Shown in pieces: positions 12,205-26,190 of a stretch of 64,000 nt of DNA; within the stretch, counting starts at the first letter, position 1; every line of letters begins with the position of its first letter. The notes beneath the pieces were generated by a model that saw nothing but the letters and a program-made list of their open reading frames with translations, had not been told where the DNA came from and did no database searches. The translations under genes were made by a program, and so were the position numbers. This DNA comes from Schistosoma mansoni (taxonomy: Eukaryota; Platyhelminthes; Trematoda; Strigeidida; Schistosomatidae): contig NC_031495.1 in NCBI RefSeq assembly GCF_000237925.1, positions 16,007,749 to 16,071,748 of the forward strand, given 5' to 3'.

Positions 12205-14930
12205 TAATAAAAAAAACTTTCCAATCTTCATAACCACATACTGATAGTCATAAGTTATTCTAATTCACCAATCTCTTGAAGCGTTGACAAATGATCAAAG
12301 TGGCAATGATCATAAATTTTGCAAATTTTCTCTCATCACACATAGAGTGTAACGGTTAGAAACATAAGTCCACACTTAAAATACACAATTTCGTCACAAG
12401 ATTCATGGTACATTCAAATTTTTAAAAAATCATATATTTGAATAATTCAAATTGTTATATAAAGCCCCCAAAAAGGGTGTAATTACAAAATGGCAGATGA
12501 TGAATCACATATGATATTATTTACACCTATCAACAAATCAACAGTAAACCTGATGTACTTATAATAGTAATTAGGACGATAAACGTTGTCGTCCACTTGA
12601 TATCGATTATTATTGTATTGTTGTTGTTGTTGTTAGTTTTTCTAGAAGCTACATTATCTTTAAATATTTAAAGCATCACTGCACAGAAAACATTTACTTC
12701 TTTTGGTAGAAAATCGGTTAACTGATTACTTAGACGTTATAGTTAAGCTTAAAAAAATCAATTTTTTCCAGTATCTGGTTGCCATGTGCCTTTATACCGC
12801 TGATGCGAATAAATGATAGAAGAAATAATTTTAAAAAAACTTAGAAAAACAATTAATCAAAATAATATGTGACACTAACTAACAAAATATGTAATCAAGT
12901 AATTTCTTTTGTGGTAAAAAGAATTCCAAAATGAGATGATTTATAGGCTTTTGTTAAAGAATTTTTTTAAAGATCTATTGTATGTAATTGTCATTTTAAA
13001 AAAGAGTTAACTGTTGACTAAGAAATAAGTGTATGTCTCCATAAATCTTAATTTAATTTTAAAATAGTTTATTTCACAAGAAGAAAGTGCAAACTAGTCT
13101 GGGCACCCGAGCAGTATCATAGCCTTCACACAACTAAATAAAATGACAATTTTGTGTTTAGCGCATATATATCTGGTGCTCCCTTGTACGTGTTCAAATA
13201 ATAATAATAAATAATGAATTCCATGGAGTTAAAACTGAGACATTTACTCATTGGTTCTATAATACAAATGAACAATCAATGAAAATGTAAAAAGTTCAAT
13301 CCTTTTATAGTGATTTAGTGATGTAAATTTCGTAGGCTAGAAAAACTGATAATTTACAATATCATAATATTTCACACTTTCAAAAATATAAAATAGTACT
13401 TTTTATTAAGTGATGCTTGTATTTGACAATAGTCACATGTATTTTACCATTTTACGTAATAAAACATCAGAATGATGTTTTTTATATTACATATCTCAAC
13501 GTACTTGAAACAGTTTATCTATAAAATTTGAATGATACCATAAAATGAACACGTAGTCTATTTGACCAAAATATCGTTTACAGTATTCCATTATTAAAGC
13601 TTAAGCATATGACCCTTAACAACGGCAGTGGATAATATGAGCTCGAGTCCCATATGGAGTGTCAGTCTTCTTAATAAGGAAAATTTGGCTTGAAGATAGA
13701 TTACCGCCTACCTCCAAAGACTTTTAAGTCTAAATAATAAATAATCACCTAGTAGTAGTAATCAATCTTATGGTGTCTAGTACTTATTGTTTATTGAAAC
13801 AAGTCAAAATACACTTTTTTTTAAAAAGTGAATTTCCAAAATTCCAGAGATTAAAGTTAAAATAAATCCAATATTTCCTTTGTCAGCCTGTTCTGATTTT
13901 CTCTAGGAGAAATAATCAAGATTATCGAATATAAATATACCATTCACAAATCAACTGTGTACTAAGTAAACTGTTCAGTTACGTTAATAATGTCGATTAA
14001 GAAATTTATTACAATACAAATATGAGCTATTTGATGCTAAATCTATAGAATAATGGTACAGAAGAAGTGAATGCATTTATATCCATATCTGAAGTTAGAA
14101 ACGTTATTGATCATATTCAACTTCAGGTTATGATAAACAACGAAATTCAGCAATATAATATATTATAAATGGAACTTGTCAAAGCATTCATGAAATGAGA
14201 ATAAATAAATAAAATGTTCTTACTAAACTGAATAACCTCTATGAATACAGTCACTACTTAAAACGAGAAAAAGCTGACTGTTACTACTGATTTATCAGTA
14301 TGTAAAATATAACTGCGTTCAGTGAAATACTTTGGGAATAGTAGATTTAGAAACGTAAGCTGTTTGAAGTAATATATGTTTCTGACTTTTCCAAAGTTAA
14401 TGCGGTGAGACTACAACTTATGAACGACCTATGAGCGACGCTAACGTGACCTTGAGAATATCCACCTATCTACTAGGGCTAAATGAGGATTATAAAGCAG
14501 TGTGAAAACTAAATTTGAAAAAAAATTCAGAAGTTGATCTCTGAAATATCATTACCCTAATATATACTTATTATAGGTCATGAATGAATTATTAGGTAAT
14601 AATCGTTTCCCAAGATAGCTTCCTTCATGGAATAGAAGCAAGTTGAGAATGATTTAACTTCAGAAAGCAGTGGACAGATATTGCAAACAAGTCTGCAACT
14701 CCCCAATAGACCAAAAAAGGAGATTGAACAACACACTTTCAAATATCTTTAAATCATCGATACAAAATTCAGTAGTCTGCTTGGCTACAGTCTTACATTT
14801 AGACGAACAAGCTTCTCAGTACTCCATAGATTTCAATAGTTTTTTGACTGATTCCGGTCCATCATAAAAACTCTTATCAAATTGAATAGATTCTTTGCAC
14901 ACTTCCTATTAAATTGCTAATCATCATATT
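12205..14930. other. AT-rich intergenic DNA with a short (GTT)n run
   Basis: No coding or repeat family recognised. A GTT microsatellite lies near 12610-12632. Confidence 0.5.
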
Positions 14931-14933
14931 TAA

Positions 14934-15115
14934 TAGGTATCATTACCAAGGTTTGACTTGATAATTTCAAATAAATTGCCCATCAGATAGATTGTTAATA
15001 ATAAAAATAATATTTTTGTAATATCCCAATGAGTAGAAAAACCAAAATTTTAGATTTTCCGACGTTTCGTGACTCAGCGTAAGCCACTTCTATAGAGACT
15101 AAATAAACAAACAAA
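14934..15115 (-). repeat. Family C repeat (Penelope-like terminal repeat type)
   Basis: Begins with the family's GGTATCATTACCAAGG-type block and ends in a minus-strand segment with GTGGC...GTCAC hairpin followed by GAAACGTCGG, a hammerhead-like half core. The first half core is changed (CTATAGA for CTGAAGA). Related copies lie at 28651, 35853 and 36378. Assignment to Penelope-like elements rests on the GAAG-hairpin-GAAACGTCGG layout and is an inference. Confidence 0.55.
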
Positions 15116-15304
15116 CCCAAGTTTGATTAGTACAACAGAAATAATATTTAAGTCTATAAGACAAAAAATTCAACTTTATTTTTATAAATTAAAGTATTCT
15201 GAACAAATGGTAAATATATTTTTCTTGTTTCCGGAAAAAACAAAACGCTATCTCATTTTAGTGATAGATATACTTTCAATACACATTTTCAACTCATCGT
15301 GGTC

Positions 15305-15610
15305 TTGTGGTGTGCTCTACTTATATCCACATAAGTAGTATATGGTGATGGTCAGACAAAGAATGTATTTTGGCAGAAGACCGATAAGAAAAGAACTGAA
15401 ATGAAGCGTAATTGGTAGGAAAATGCGTGAACAATGAAATTTGAGAAGATGAACTGATATTTACAGAAGGAACAGTCAAATTGAGACAATTGGTTGTTAT
15501 TTTGCAAATTATTTGTTTGCTGTATGGTTATCAGAATTTAGTGAGATTGTTTGTAATTTGTGGTCAAATACATTCGATTATCCCCATTCGTGTTCTTGTT
15601 CACAGTGTGA
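15305..15610 (+). repeat. Unclassified dispersed repeat, family D, copy 1
   Basis: Shares with 44141-44400 and 46477-46690 a start rich in GTGGTGT-GCTACTTAT followed by ATAAGTAGTAT, an A/G-rich middle, a GAGACAATTG block and the end GTGTTCTTGTTCAC. No coding domain is seen. Confidence 0.65.
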
Positions 15611-16029
15611 CCGTTTCATATTGAATACAAGGTCTGAATATCAGTGTGTAATACCACACTGGTTGACCTTGATCTTCGAATCTTAACATCACACATGACT
15701 TAATCACAAACACTTATACAATTAACTGTAGAATGCATGTTAAGTTGTAAATATTTGTTATTTTATCTCAAAAGTTCTATCAATATACTATCAGATGGAT
15801 TAAGGTCCAATAGTTAACTTTTTGTGTTTATTTTTTTCTCATTAGTTCAATGTTTTCTTCGAGTTCTAATTTAGCCACTATCCAAGATATACATAAATCA
15901 TTTTAAAAAACCATGATTTGGAGAAAATAAATCAATCATCCCTAAATGATTTATACGAATATTCGTCAAGGTTAGAACGAATAGTTTAACAATAATTGGG
16001 CGCCGAGTATAGAGAATTCATTATTTGTG

Positions 16030-16125
16030 AAAAAATTATATTTGAAATAGTCTCAGCGATTGAAATTTAAATAATTCCAACGTTTCGTCCAGCTAACTTG
16101 TCTGGACTTCTTCCCTAAATGTATT
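16030..16125 (-). repeat. Family C variant with hammerhead-like hairpin
   Basis: On the minus strand GAAGAA is followed by a perfect 6-bp hairpin (GTCCAG/CTGGAC with a 9-nt loop) and then GAAACGTTGG (16077-16115). This resembles the short hammerheads of Penelope-like terminal repeats, but with an extra A before stem II and a weak CUGA. A decayed relative lies at 40905-41010. Confidence 0.5.
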
Positions 16126-17880
16126 GCGTTGAACTTGACTTAAATTTTTATATGTCTATACAGTTGAGCAAAGAATTTGTTATTTTGTCACTTCCAATAG
16201 AAAACGGAGGAAAAATCTCAAGTTGCAAAAAGATGACATAACCTAAAAAGCGTTGAAGTTTGGAAGTATGTTAAAATATATTTACAACGAGAAAATCAGT
16301 ATGTCGTAGAATGTTAGTAAACGTGACTGATGAGCTCTTACTTGGGCAAAACACTTCTTGCTAACTGTAAAACCTTGAACATTTAACTAAAGGACATTAT
16401 CACAGCATTAATTTATTCACACAAACTGACCAGTTTAGTTTTCTCTAATAAAAGTCGGGAGCATCGAATTAAATTAATCAATTAAACGGATTTCTTTTAG
16501 TCAAGAATATCGTTTCACTGTCAAGTTAAATAACTCTATTGGTATAATAATCTAATTGGAAACGATTGTACGTAACAAAATCTCACATGACACCTACATT
16601 TTTAATTGAAATAATTTAGAAAGATATCACTCGATGAAATCAATAAATTCATGTCATTTGTACATCATTACATTATCCTGCTATAAGTAAGTCTATAGGA
16701 TAGGTGAAAAATATCTTACCCAACTATAATCCAATCATCAAAAAGAAGCATGAGTAGAGTTAAATATCTTCAAATTATTGAATATTTCAGCAAAGTACAC
16801 CGTATGAGGATTTTTGCCTATTCTTTTATTTAAATTATTGGACAGGTATAGATCATTCAGAATTGTATACATATTTATTTTCTGATGAAACTTGTTTCAT
16901 CTTTAAAAGTTGAATATACTTCTGTGTACAGGTCAGATTATCACGAGGATTATTGCTTTATTGTAAAGAATCTAACAGGATTAAGTCCCAATTTTTCCCG
17001 ATCTTGTTTAAAGTGTTGCTAACAATTTAAGATTGTTCAACATTAAGTCACTTCATAAATTGAAGTTAGATGATGAATTTACAATTATTGACCCTTTGAG
17101 AATCCACACTCACTATCTCTTAACAAATACTTTGTGATCTCATGGAAGCAGCGATAAATTTCAACTATTAAATTGAAATTCAGGGTGGAAGAAGTTAACG
17201 TTTTTACAATACTACTAAGTTTCTGATACTTATTTAGTGACCTAGAATATTTACTAACTCACTCCAGACTACAGTTTATGAGCTTGGTCTACGAATGGTC
17301 CTGGATCATTTCAAAATCAATATTGAAGGTTACGATAACCATACACAAAAATGAAAATGTTTCGTATTGTTATATACAGTACAATATTACCAAGTTTTAA
17401 TCATATGATATATTTAAAGTACACAACAAAGTGACCTCATTCTAACAACTTAAAAGTCCAGGTCAACATTACCTGCCAAAAAAGATAATATAAGGGAGTC
17501 AAATATATAAAAAGACACTTTGTCAATTATTGACAATATTTATTGTTTGTCATACAAATAAATTTCATCGATGAAGAATATCTCATGTCCTACAATCACT
17601 AACGACTTGTATTGAAATTGAATTGAATTTCTTTTATGAACTTTCTTGTCCTTAAATTGACGTATTTCATTACTGAATTCGAAAAAATTTACAGAATCCA
17701 AAAGTGTATTGACAGAATGCGAGATGATTAAAAATGTAGCCAAAGTAATGTAGTGACAGAAAAAAACTAACGAATGGAGTTAGGTATGATGCATATTACA
17801 CTCTTAAACTTCTTCCATAATGTAATGACGTTGATGAAACTTGAGAATAGAAGAGTTATATAGTTATTCGGTAGAGTTTG
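16126..17880. other. AT-rich intergenic DNA, nothing recognised
   Basis: No coding region, RNA gene or repeat family could be supported in this stretch. Confidence 0.5.
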
Positions 17881-17884
17881 CTAG

Positions 17885-20800
17885 AGGAAACTCCGCCTGT
17901 AGCTCCTCTGGGGGTTACTGCCGGTCCCAAGTCCGGGTAAAGGAGGAGGGTTGGGCATGGGGTTAGCGACCCCATCCTGTAGAAAATCAACTCGCTAAAA
18001 AAACGCTAACCAGAAAAAAATCATTCAAACTCTGTCCTGGGAGTAGAAGGAATAATTATGACGTCTCATGATGAAAGCCGAGTTCCTTCGGAAGTCATGA
18101 GGCCGATGCACCTTCTTACAACCAGAGCGACAATTTTTATAGGTACATGGAATGTCCGGACAATGTGGGAGACCGGAAGAGTCTTCCAAATTGCTGCAGA
18201 AATGAGAAAATACAACCTGGAGGTGCTTGGAATCAGTGAAACACATTGGACGCAGGTTGGACAACAACGACTATCTTCAGGGGAACTTCTGTTATACTCC
18301 GGTCATGAAGAAGAAAATGCCCCACATACACAAGGAGTTGCATTGATGCTGTCCAGAAAAGCACAAAATGTACTTATTGGATGGGAATCTCATGGACCAA
18401 GGATCATCAAAGCCTCCTTCAAAACAAAGAGAGAGGGCATTACAATGAACGTCATCCAATGCTATGCGCCTACCAACGACTACAATGAAGACGCTAAAGA
18501 CCAATTCTACGATAGGCTGCAGTCGATCTTCGAGAAGTGCCCAACCAAGGACCTGACAATTCTGATGGGAGATCTCAATGCTAAGGTTGGAATGGACAAC
18601 ACTGGATACGAAGACGTCATGGGACAACATGGACTGGGAGAAAGGAACGAAAATGATGAGAGATTTGCAAACCTATGTGCTTCAATAAGCTGGTCATAGG
18701 TGGTACCATATTCCCACACAAAAACATACACAAAGCCACTTGGATTTCACCGGATCACACTACACAGAATCAAATCGACCATATCTGCATCAACAAAAAG
18801 TTCATGAGGACGATGGAGGATGTGAGAACCAGAAGAGGAGCTGATATAGCATCCGATCATCATTTGCTGGTCTCCAAGATGAAACTAAAACTCAAGAAGC
18901 ACTGGACAACGGCGCGGACAACATCACAAAAGTTTAATACGGCCTTTCTTCGAGATGCTGACAAACTCAACAAATTCAACATAGCCCTCAGCAACAGGTT
19001 CCAGGCCTTTCATGATCTGCTCAATGGAGAGGGGACTACCATGGAGAGCAACTGGAAAGGTCTCAAGGAGGCAATCGTTTTAACATGTCAAGAGGTTCTG
19101 GGCCAAAAGAAGCACCATCACAAGGAATGGATCACTGTTGGTGCACTGGATAAAATTGAAGAAAGGAGGAACAAGAAGGCAGCAATCAATATCAGCCGAA
19201 CAAGAGCGGAAAAAGCCAAGGCACAAGCCGAATACACAGAGGCAAACAAGCAAGTGAAGGGGAGCATCAGAACCGACAAACGTAAATATGTGGAAGATTT
19301 AGCGATGACAGTGGAAAAGGCTGCAAGAGAGGGAAACATGAGACAACTGTATGATACAACAAAGAAACTTGCTGGAAATTACCGTAAGCCAGAAAGACCA
19401 GTGAAAAGCAAGGAAGGCAAAGTAATCACCGACATTGAAGAACAACGAAACAGGTGGGTAGAACACTTCAAAGAACTCTTGAATCGACCAGCTCCACTGA
19501 ACCCACTCAACATCGAAGCAGCACCCATGGACCTCCCAATCAATGTTGGCCCACCAACAATTGAAGAGATCAGCATGGCCATTAGACAAATCAAGAGCGG
19601 CAAAGCAGTGGGACAGACAACATCCCGGCAGAGGCACTGAAAGCGGATGTAGCAGCAACTGCCAAGATACTCCACATCCTCTTCAGTAAGATTTGGGACG
19701 AAGAACAAGTACCAATAGACTAGAAAGAAGGACTTCTGACCAAGATACCAAAGAAAGGCGATCTCAGCAAGTGTGACAACTACAGGGGCATCACTCTTCT
19801 CTCAATACCAGGAAAAGTCTTCAACAGAGTATTGTTAAACAGGATGAAGGATTCCGTGGACGCCCTACTTCGAGATCAACAAGCATGGGTTTCGTAACGA
19901 TAGATCGTGTACATATCAAATCGCAACTCTACGTATCATTGTGGAACAACCAATCGAATGGAATTCATCACTCTACATCAACTTCATTGACTACGAGAAA
20001 ACATTTGCTAGCGTGGACAGGACGACACTATGGAGGCTTCTTCAACACTACGGCGTGCCTGAGAAGATAGTCAATATCATACGGAACTCCTATGGTGGAC
20101 TAAACTGCCAAATCGTCCACGGAGGACAACTCACCGACTCGTTTGAAGTAAAGACCGGTGTTAGACAAGGTTGATTACTCTCACCCTTTCTGTTTCTCCT
20201 GGTGATCGACTGGATCATGAAGACGTCAACATCTGGAGGAAATCACGGAAAACAGTGGACAGGCAGGATGCAGCTTGACGATTTAGACTTCGCGGATGAT
20301 CTGGCTCTTCTATCACAAACGCAACAACAAATGCAGCAGAAAACGACCAGTGTAGCAGCAGCCTCAGCAGCAGTAGGTCTCAATATAAACAAAGAGAAAA
20401 GCAAGACTCTCCGATAAAATACAATATGCACCAATCAAATTACACTTGACAGAGAAGCTTTGGAAGATGTGGAAACCTTTACATATCTGGGCAGCATCAT
20501 TGATGAATACGGTGGATCTGATGCAGATGTGAGAGCGCGGATCGGCAAAGCAAGAGCAGCATGTTTATAACTGAAGAACATCTGGAACTCAAAACAATTG
20601 TCAACCAACACCAAGATCAGAATTTTCAATACAAATGTGAAGACAGTTCTACTGTATGGGGCGGAAACGTGGAGAACTACGAAAGCCATTATCCAGAAGA
20701 TACAAGTGTTCATTATCAGTTGTCTACGCAAGATACTTCGGATCCGTTGGCCAGGCAACATCAGCAACACTATATTATGGGAAAGAAATCAGGAAGAAGT

Positions 20801-21025
20801 GCTGGAGATGTATAGAACACACATTGATGAAATCACTCAACTGCATCACAAGGCAAGCTCTCACTTGGAATCGTCAAAGCTGGAGGAGAAGCGGAAGATC
20901 AAAGAAATGGAAACAGATATATGAGAAGAATGAACAACAACTGGATAGAAGTAGAAAGGAAGGCCCAGGACAGAGTGGGTTGGAGAATGCTGGTCGGCGG
21001 CTTATGTTCCATTGGGGGTAACATT
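17885..21025 (+). mobile_element. RTE-like LINE, second family, near full length, broken
   Basis: A GC-richer 5' UTR (about 17885-18057; its CTCCGCCTGTAGCTCCTC-type block recurs at 58235 and, inverted, at 40015) leads into an endonuclease with GTWNVRTMWETG, SETHWTQVG, GDLNAKVG (18058-18699) and SDHHLLVSK in an overlapping frame (18675-19640). The reverse transcriptase follows with YEKTFASVD, KTGVRQG and FADDLALL (near 20290), then TYLGSIIDE and [11 protein letters not shown]. The reading frame is broken several times: frame shifts near 18690 and 19610, stops near 19722 and 20172, and further shifts after 20417. The element ends near 21020 in GGGGGTAAC. It is clearly different from the family at 2680. 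No clear target-site duplication was found. Confidence 0.88.
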
Positions 21026-24000
21026 AAACATTCATATAAATCCTGAATTTATTTGATCTCTCTATCTTGTTTTAACAAAAAGAATCTTGAATACTCAATA
21101 TTATCTAGCGGCAATGATCTGAAAGTAATCTATGAATTTACTCTTTAATTCATGATATAACATGAAAGTTACAACAATTATGAATGAACAATGAATAGAT
21201 AAAATTCAGTTTGTTCAACTTTTTTCTTTATTTTTTATCTCATTTTTGTAGATAGCAACAAAAAAACAAAGATATAAAGAAATGTTGATAAACGAAAGGT
21301 ATTTTCAAGATTTAAAAATTAATTACTGAGTAACAAGTAGACAGAAGAAAAAAAGTTTGTAGAACAACTAGTTTTATCGTGAAAAAAAGAGATTTGTTTT
21401 TAAATGGAAGATCAACGATTGTTTGGAACTTCCTTTTTTGGGGGTGGGGGGGACTGGTAACGATAATTAATGTAAAATATATTCATATTCTCCCATATCA
21501 AAAATATTGGCAAGTTACTCTTGAAAGATGGTAAACTTTTTGACATTACTATGCCTTTCTATAAAGTATAAATAACTATTTTACAGTAGATTTTAGGGTT
21601 AAAATAAATTGGTCTTACGTTGTAGGGAAGGAGAGAATTGTTTGGTATCAAGAAGTAGAGGGTTCAACTTGAAGTTTTCTTTTGTTAGGAACGAAAATAA
21701 ATGGTGGAATGATTGAAAATAAGGTACAACTGATAAGGTATTTGGATTTATTCTGAGTATTCTAGAAGTGTACACTAATGGACAATTTGGGGCTTCACTC
21801 AGAATTCAAGATACAATATTTTCATCGCATTACGAACAAGTTGATATTAGAAATGTGAATAATTAAATACTAATTCAGCAGTTCAAAGGTATCAATGTCG
21901 ATCAAAAGGACTTTGGGTAATTAATACGATCACATGTCAATTTGTGCACATCCTCAAACTAGAAAGAAACGTATGTTTAGTGGAGAGTAATTTCCAGTAA
22001 CAAAAACTGATTCTGAACTTAGAAATTTCCAAAAACTTTGTATCGCAATAAAAGATTTTGATGCGTACCTATTTATTTCAAGTTCTATTTTTAGTCTACG
22101 ATTTATTCCACCATTCGTAATATTTATTCTTAGATTTGATTAACCACAGCAAATGATTGTATCACTTGGTAACCGTAACTGATCTTCAGTAAATTGAATA
22201 AATATCTAAGGCGATTAAAAATTATATGAGCAATAAACCACTGACTAACTTAATTCGTTTTGAAATAGCGTGGATGGAGCTTCACCCAGCTAATGAATTC
22301 CAAATATGACGAAACATTCGTTGTGGATTTCATTGATAGCCTCATTCTCTTCATTCTATGGCAGTAAATAAGCTCTCTCGAAATATGTACCTTTGTTATC
22401 TTTAATACATGTTTTTGCAGAAACCTATAGAGAATATAAAAACTATTTAAGCACATTTAATGAAATAACACAGATAAGAATAGTAATGATCAACACAGTT
22501 TTTCAAAAGAAATGGATTCAGTTAGAGTGTGTGTGTGTGTGCAATAGGTTACTTGTTTTAAAACGGAGGCTTAATTGTTATATTAATAATTATTTTTACT
22601 ATCCATTCATATGAAAGTTTCATTTATACAATATAAAATGATACATTTTTGTAATTGTCGAATCTGTTTGTTTTTTTTTTTTAAAATTTCGCTCGTTTGC
22701 CTTAGTTTCAAAAACAAATAAAAAATCAATAAAGCAAAAAAAAATGTTGAATACACTTGTTTATATCAATTAAAACTAAATGACAGTAACTAATTTAAGA
22801 AAATATTTATCTAATTGTTTGAATCATTAAAAAGTGCTTCATGGTATTTCAAGTGGATATGCATATTCTTTTTCCAGATTATCGATTTAAAGAAATTATA
22901 GATTATTTACATATATATAACTAAATGGATCGTGTTCAACAAAACAAATTATGTTTTATTACAAATAATGAATAAGTGTATTATAGATTAAAGATTTGTA
23001 AACTCCAATTGGTAAAGTTGGGTTATATATGTTTACAATGTGGCAGTAGGTGAAAATGAACAAAATGCCAAAAACATAGTATAACATACCTTAATCATAA
23101 ACAGTGCATAATTAGATGTGAATTTATACTATAGGAATCTATTTTACGTGACAAACATAAACAATGTAGTTTTCTCACACGTAACTCCATTTTTATTTTA
23201 TTCAATATTGAGTAATTTGAGCACAATAGACTGGTCCATTTTTGGAAATTCTTATTAATTCTAGATTTTTACTCATGAAACAAGAAGTCACCACTTGAAT
23301 GATGATTTTCTCTTTCTTATACTGTAAAACAGCGTGTTATTAATACTGGTGTCTTCTGTACACGTGATAACACTGATAAGCTACATTTGCGTAGAGGAGA
23401 GGAACGTAATCCAACTAAAATGAGTTTTAATAGGGTAAAAATGACGTATTTTGAATACGTAGTAAAAGAAGATTTGGCGATTGTTATAAAAGGTTATATC
23501 GAAAATGGATAAAGTACAAATATCTTTGTGAAAAATAAGGGTGGTTTTCTGAAATATTCTGTAAATTCTATCAACAATAACCAAGAAATCAGTCTTTATA
23601 CAACAATCCAGATAACGTTTCAGAACTAATAAAGCACCGTTGGTGATAACACTGAGTGGAGGTTTCTTCATTCATAGTGATTTCAGCCAATAACACTGGG
23701 TCACTATTAGATCGATCAAGAGTAGTTTAGTACTCTTTGGAGTTCATTTTTTTTGTTTTATTCAATATTCACATGTGTTTCTAAAAAATATATAGAAAAA
23801 AAGACAGAGAATCATCTTCACAGAGCCATATAAATATATCTATTGAAACCTTTGTCTTAAATAAAGAAATGTGTTCACTGAGGAAACGTCTAGACATCTG
23901 ATGAAAATAAAGTAAAAATATCTGACAGTTAGATGTCTAACAAATAACAAGGATCAAATCAACTTAACTTCATAGAATCCTATCTTTATCGAATATTTTT

Positions 24001-24457
24001 CAGCTTGATCTATTTAGGTAAATGGAAAGTTTAGTTAACTTTTGTTTTGGCCTATAGTAGTAAATATCATACAAGAATTCGATGTATAATAATTACAAGT
24101 TTTCATTAGATTAATCAAATAATTTATAATGGTGTATACAGTTATATTATCAGGTATTTTGTTTCCTTATCTTATTATTACTTTCATTCATTTTTATTCT
24201 AACTAGTTTTCAATGATTAACATTTTTATACAGCTAAACTTATTGTCTACTGTAGATTTAAATAGTCTACAGATTATGAGAAGCCTAAGAATAAAATTCA
24301 CTATTCAGTTAATATTTCAAATTGCGTAATTCTTACTTTGCTTTGAAAGATAAATTATTTTATAGCGAAATCAGTGTGAAGGTACCGTTAATTGAACTTC
24401 ACAAGGATATAAATTAGGAATAATAAGGACTAATTGCTACTTTAAAAAGATTGATAA
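21026..24457. other. AT-rich intergenic DNA, nothing recognised
   Basis: Contains homopolymer runs and a short GT microsatellite near 22528. No supported gene, RNA or repeat family. Confidence 0.5.
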
Positions 24458-25016
24458 TATCAGAAGGGGTTTTGTGGAGATTTCAATACTTTCATAGTTG
24501 AAATCATGAATCAATTGAAGGCAGACCACCATGGAAAACCTGGAAGCACTGGAAGGCCGTTACGTCCTACTGTGGAACTCCTCAGCAGTGCGCATCCACG
24601 ATCCCGCCTTGTGAGACTCGAACCCAGAACCTATCAGTTTCGCGCGATCACTTAACCGATAGACCACTGAGCCGGTATCCAACGGTAATAACGTCTAACT
24701 TCGACCGATCCATGAAATTGAGAGACACATCCACCAGTGTCTTCAGTGAGTTACTAACTCACAACAGACTTGGTTGAACTCCACTGGTCACTGCTTCTTA
24801 CTAGAACTCCAGGAAATACCACTTGAAGCTAGTCACTAGTGATCATATGTTGATTAATATCAGAAGGGGTTTTGTGAATAGGTCCTGGTTCCGAATCTCG
24901 CGGGGCGGGGTCGTGGACGCACACTACTGAATAGTCGCACGATAGGACGAAACGGCCGTCCAGTACTTCCAGGTTTTCCATGGCGGTCTAGCTTTAATTG
25001 ATTCATGATCTCAACT
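24458..25016. mobile_element. Hammerhead fold-back repeat, family B, copy 2 (long form)
   Basis: Two head-to-head copies. The left one reads on the minus strand: 3' end (ATCAGAAGGGGTTTTGTGG at its outer edge), TGGAAAACC block, hammerhead, then tRNA-like B box (GGTTCGAGTCTC) and A box (GGCTCAGTGGTC), and a non-tRNA head to about 24850. The right one is on the plus strand: B box GTTCCGAATCTCG, hammerhead, TTTTCCATGG and the arm to 25016. The minus hammerhead (24545-24592) keeps CTGAGGA but has GTAA for GAAA. The plus one (24921-24966) has CTGAATA but keeps GAAA. Confidence 0.85.
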
Positions 25017-25019
25017 TAT

Positions 25020-26190
25020 AAAAATAATAATACATTGGCACTGCATGGTATTCGTTATTATTGTCTTTTTTCCATTAACTATTAAAAATTCGAGCATATC
25101 TACATGAATAAATAAAATTTATCTTTTATATTTCTTGTTTTGTATAATTGTCTACTCTCATTTAGTTATAGTTAAGCATCCAATTCAGGAAACTTTAAAT
25201 CTAACTTTCTTGGTAGTTAGGACTTATTAGCAGCGATACAATGAAATCTTATAAGAAATGATACTTCAAACGGGATTTAAATAAGCATTATTTGATCAAC
25301 TTTGATAGAGTTACCAATCGCATCGCTGACTTCATTGTAAATCTAATTTTATATTTTTAAGTTTAATCACTGATCATATTATCCTTTGATCTGCTGAATA
25401 AAATTAGAATAGTCAACTTATAAACTGATCATATATAAAATATCAGTTGTTGGTGATATTTAAAAAGCGTTAGAAATGTTTGAAATTCTGTGGTAGCTAA
25501 ATAGATTTTCGATAGCACAAACAATAGTTTTTATTACAAGTTAATATAATGAGGATTTTTTTTCAGCTAACCGAAAACTTGAGTTCATATTAATTAGTTT
25601 ATTTTGGATAATATTTTCCTCCTTTCATAAGTCAAATGATTTATTTGGGGGAAAGAAATGTACTGTTTATGGCTCATTTCAATAATTTAGTCAATACTAA
25701 CCTAAAAATGTTATTTTGATTATTATTTGTGAGTAGAATCGATTAAATGTATAAATGTCAAATCATAGTAACTATATACGGAATTGACAACTTAGTGTAC
25801 TTTAAAGAAAATACTTCATTATTATCATCTGAAATATACTTCCAAGTAAGATAATCATCATCAAATACTTCACTTTCATATTATACACAATCTTCAAAGA
25901 AATATTATTAAAAATTCTCATAAATATCTTTATTCAACAGTAAAATTTCATGTAAACATCGATTTTCGGATATGAAAATATTTGAAGAAAAGAAGTTCCA
26001 ATTGTATTCAATTGAAAAAACTAATTATAAACCATTAGTCATTGACCTATCTATGATTTTTCAACAAAGAATATACATTTTGATAGGTTTCTCTGTGAAA
26101 TAGTCACTTTGACATTCTTAGGTTTAACTACATTGATTCCTATTTGAAGTTATGGTCAATTTATAAAATAAGAAAACTCATAATATTATA
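25020..26190. other. AT-rich intergenic DNA, nothing recognised
   Basis: No coding, RNA or repeat feature could be supported here. Confidence 0.5.
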
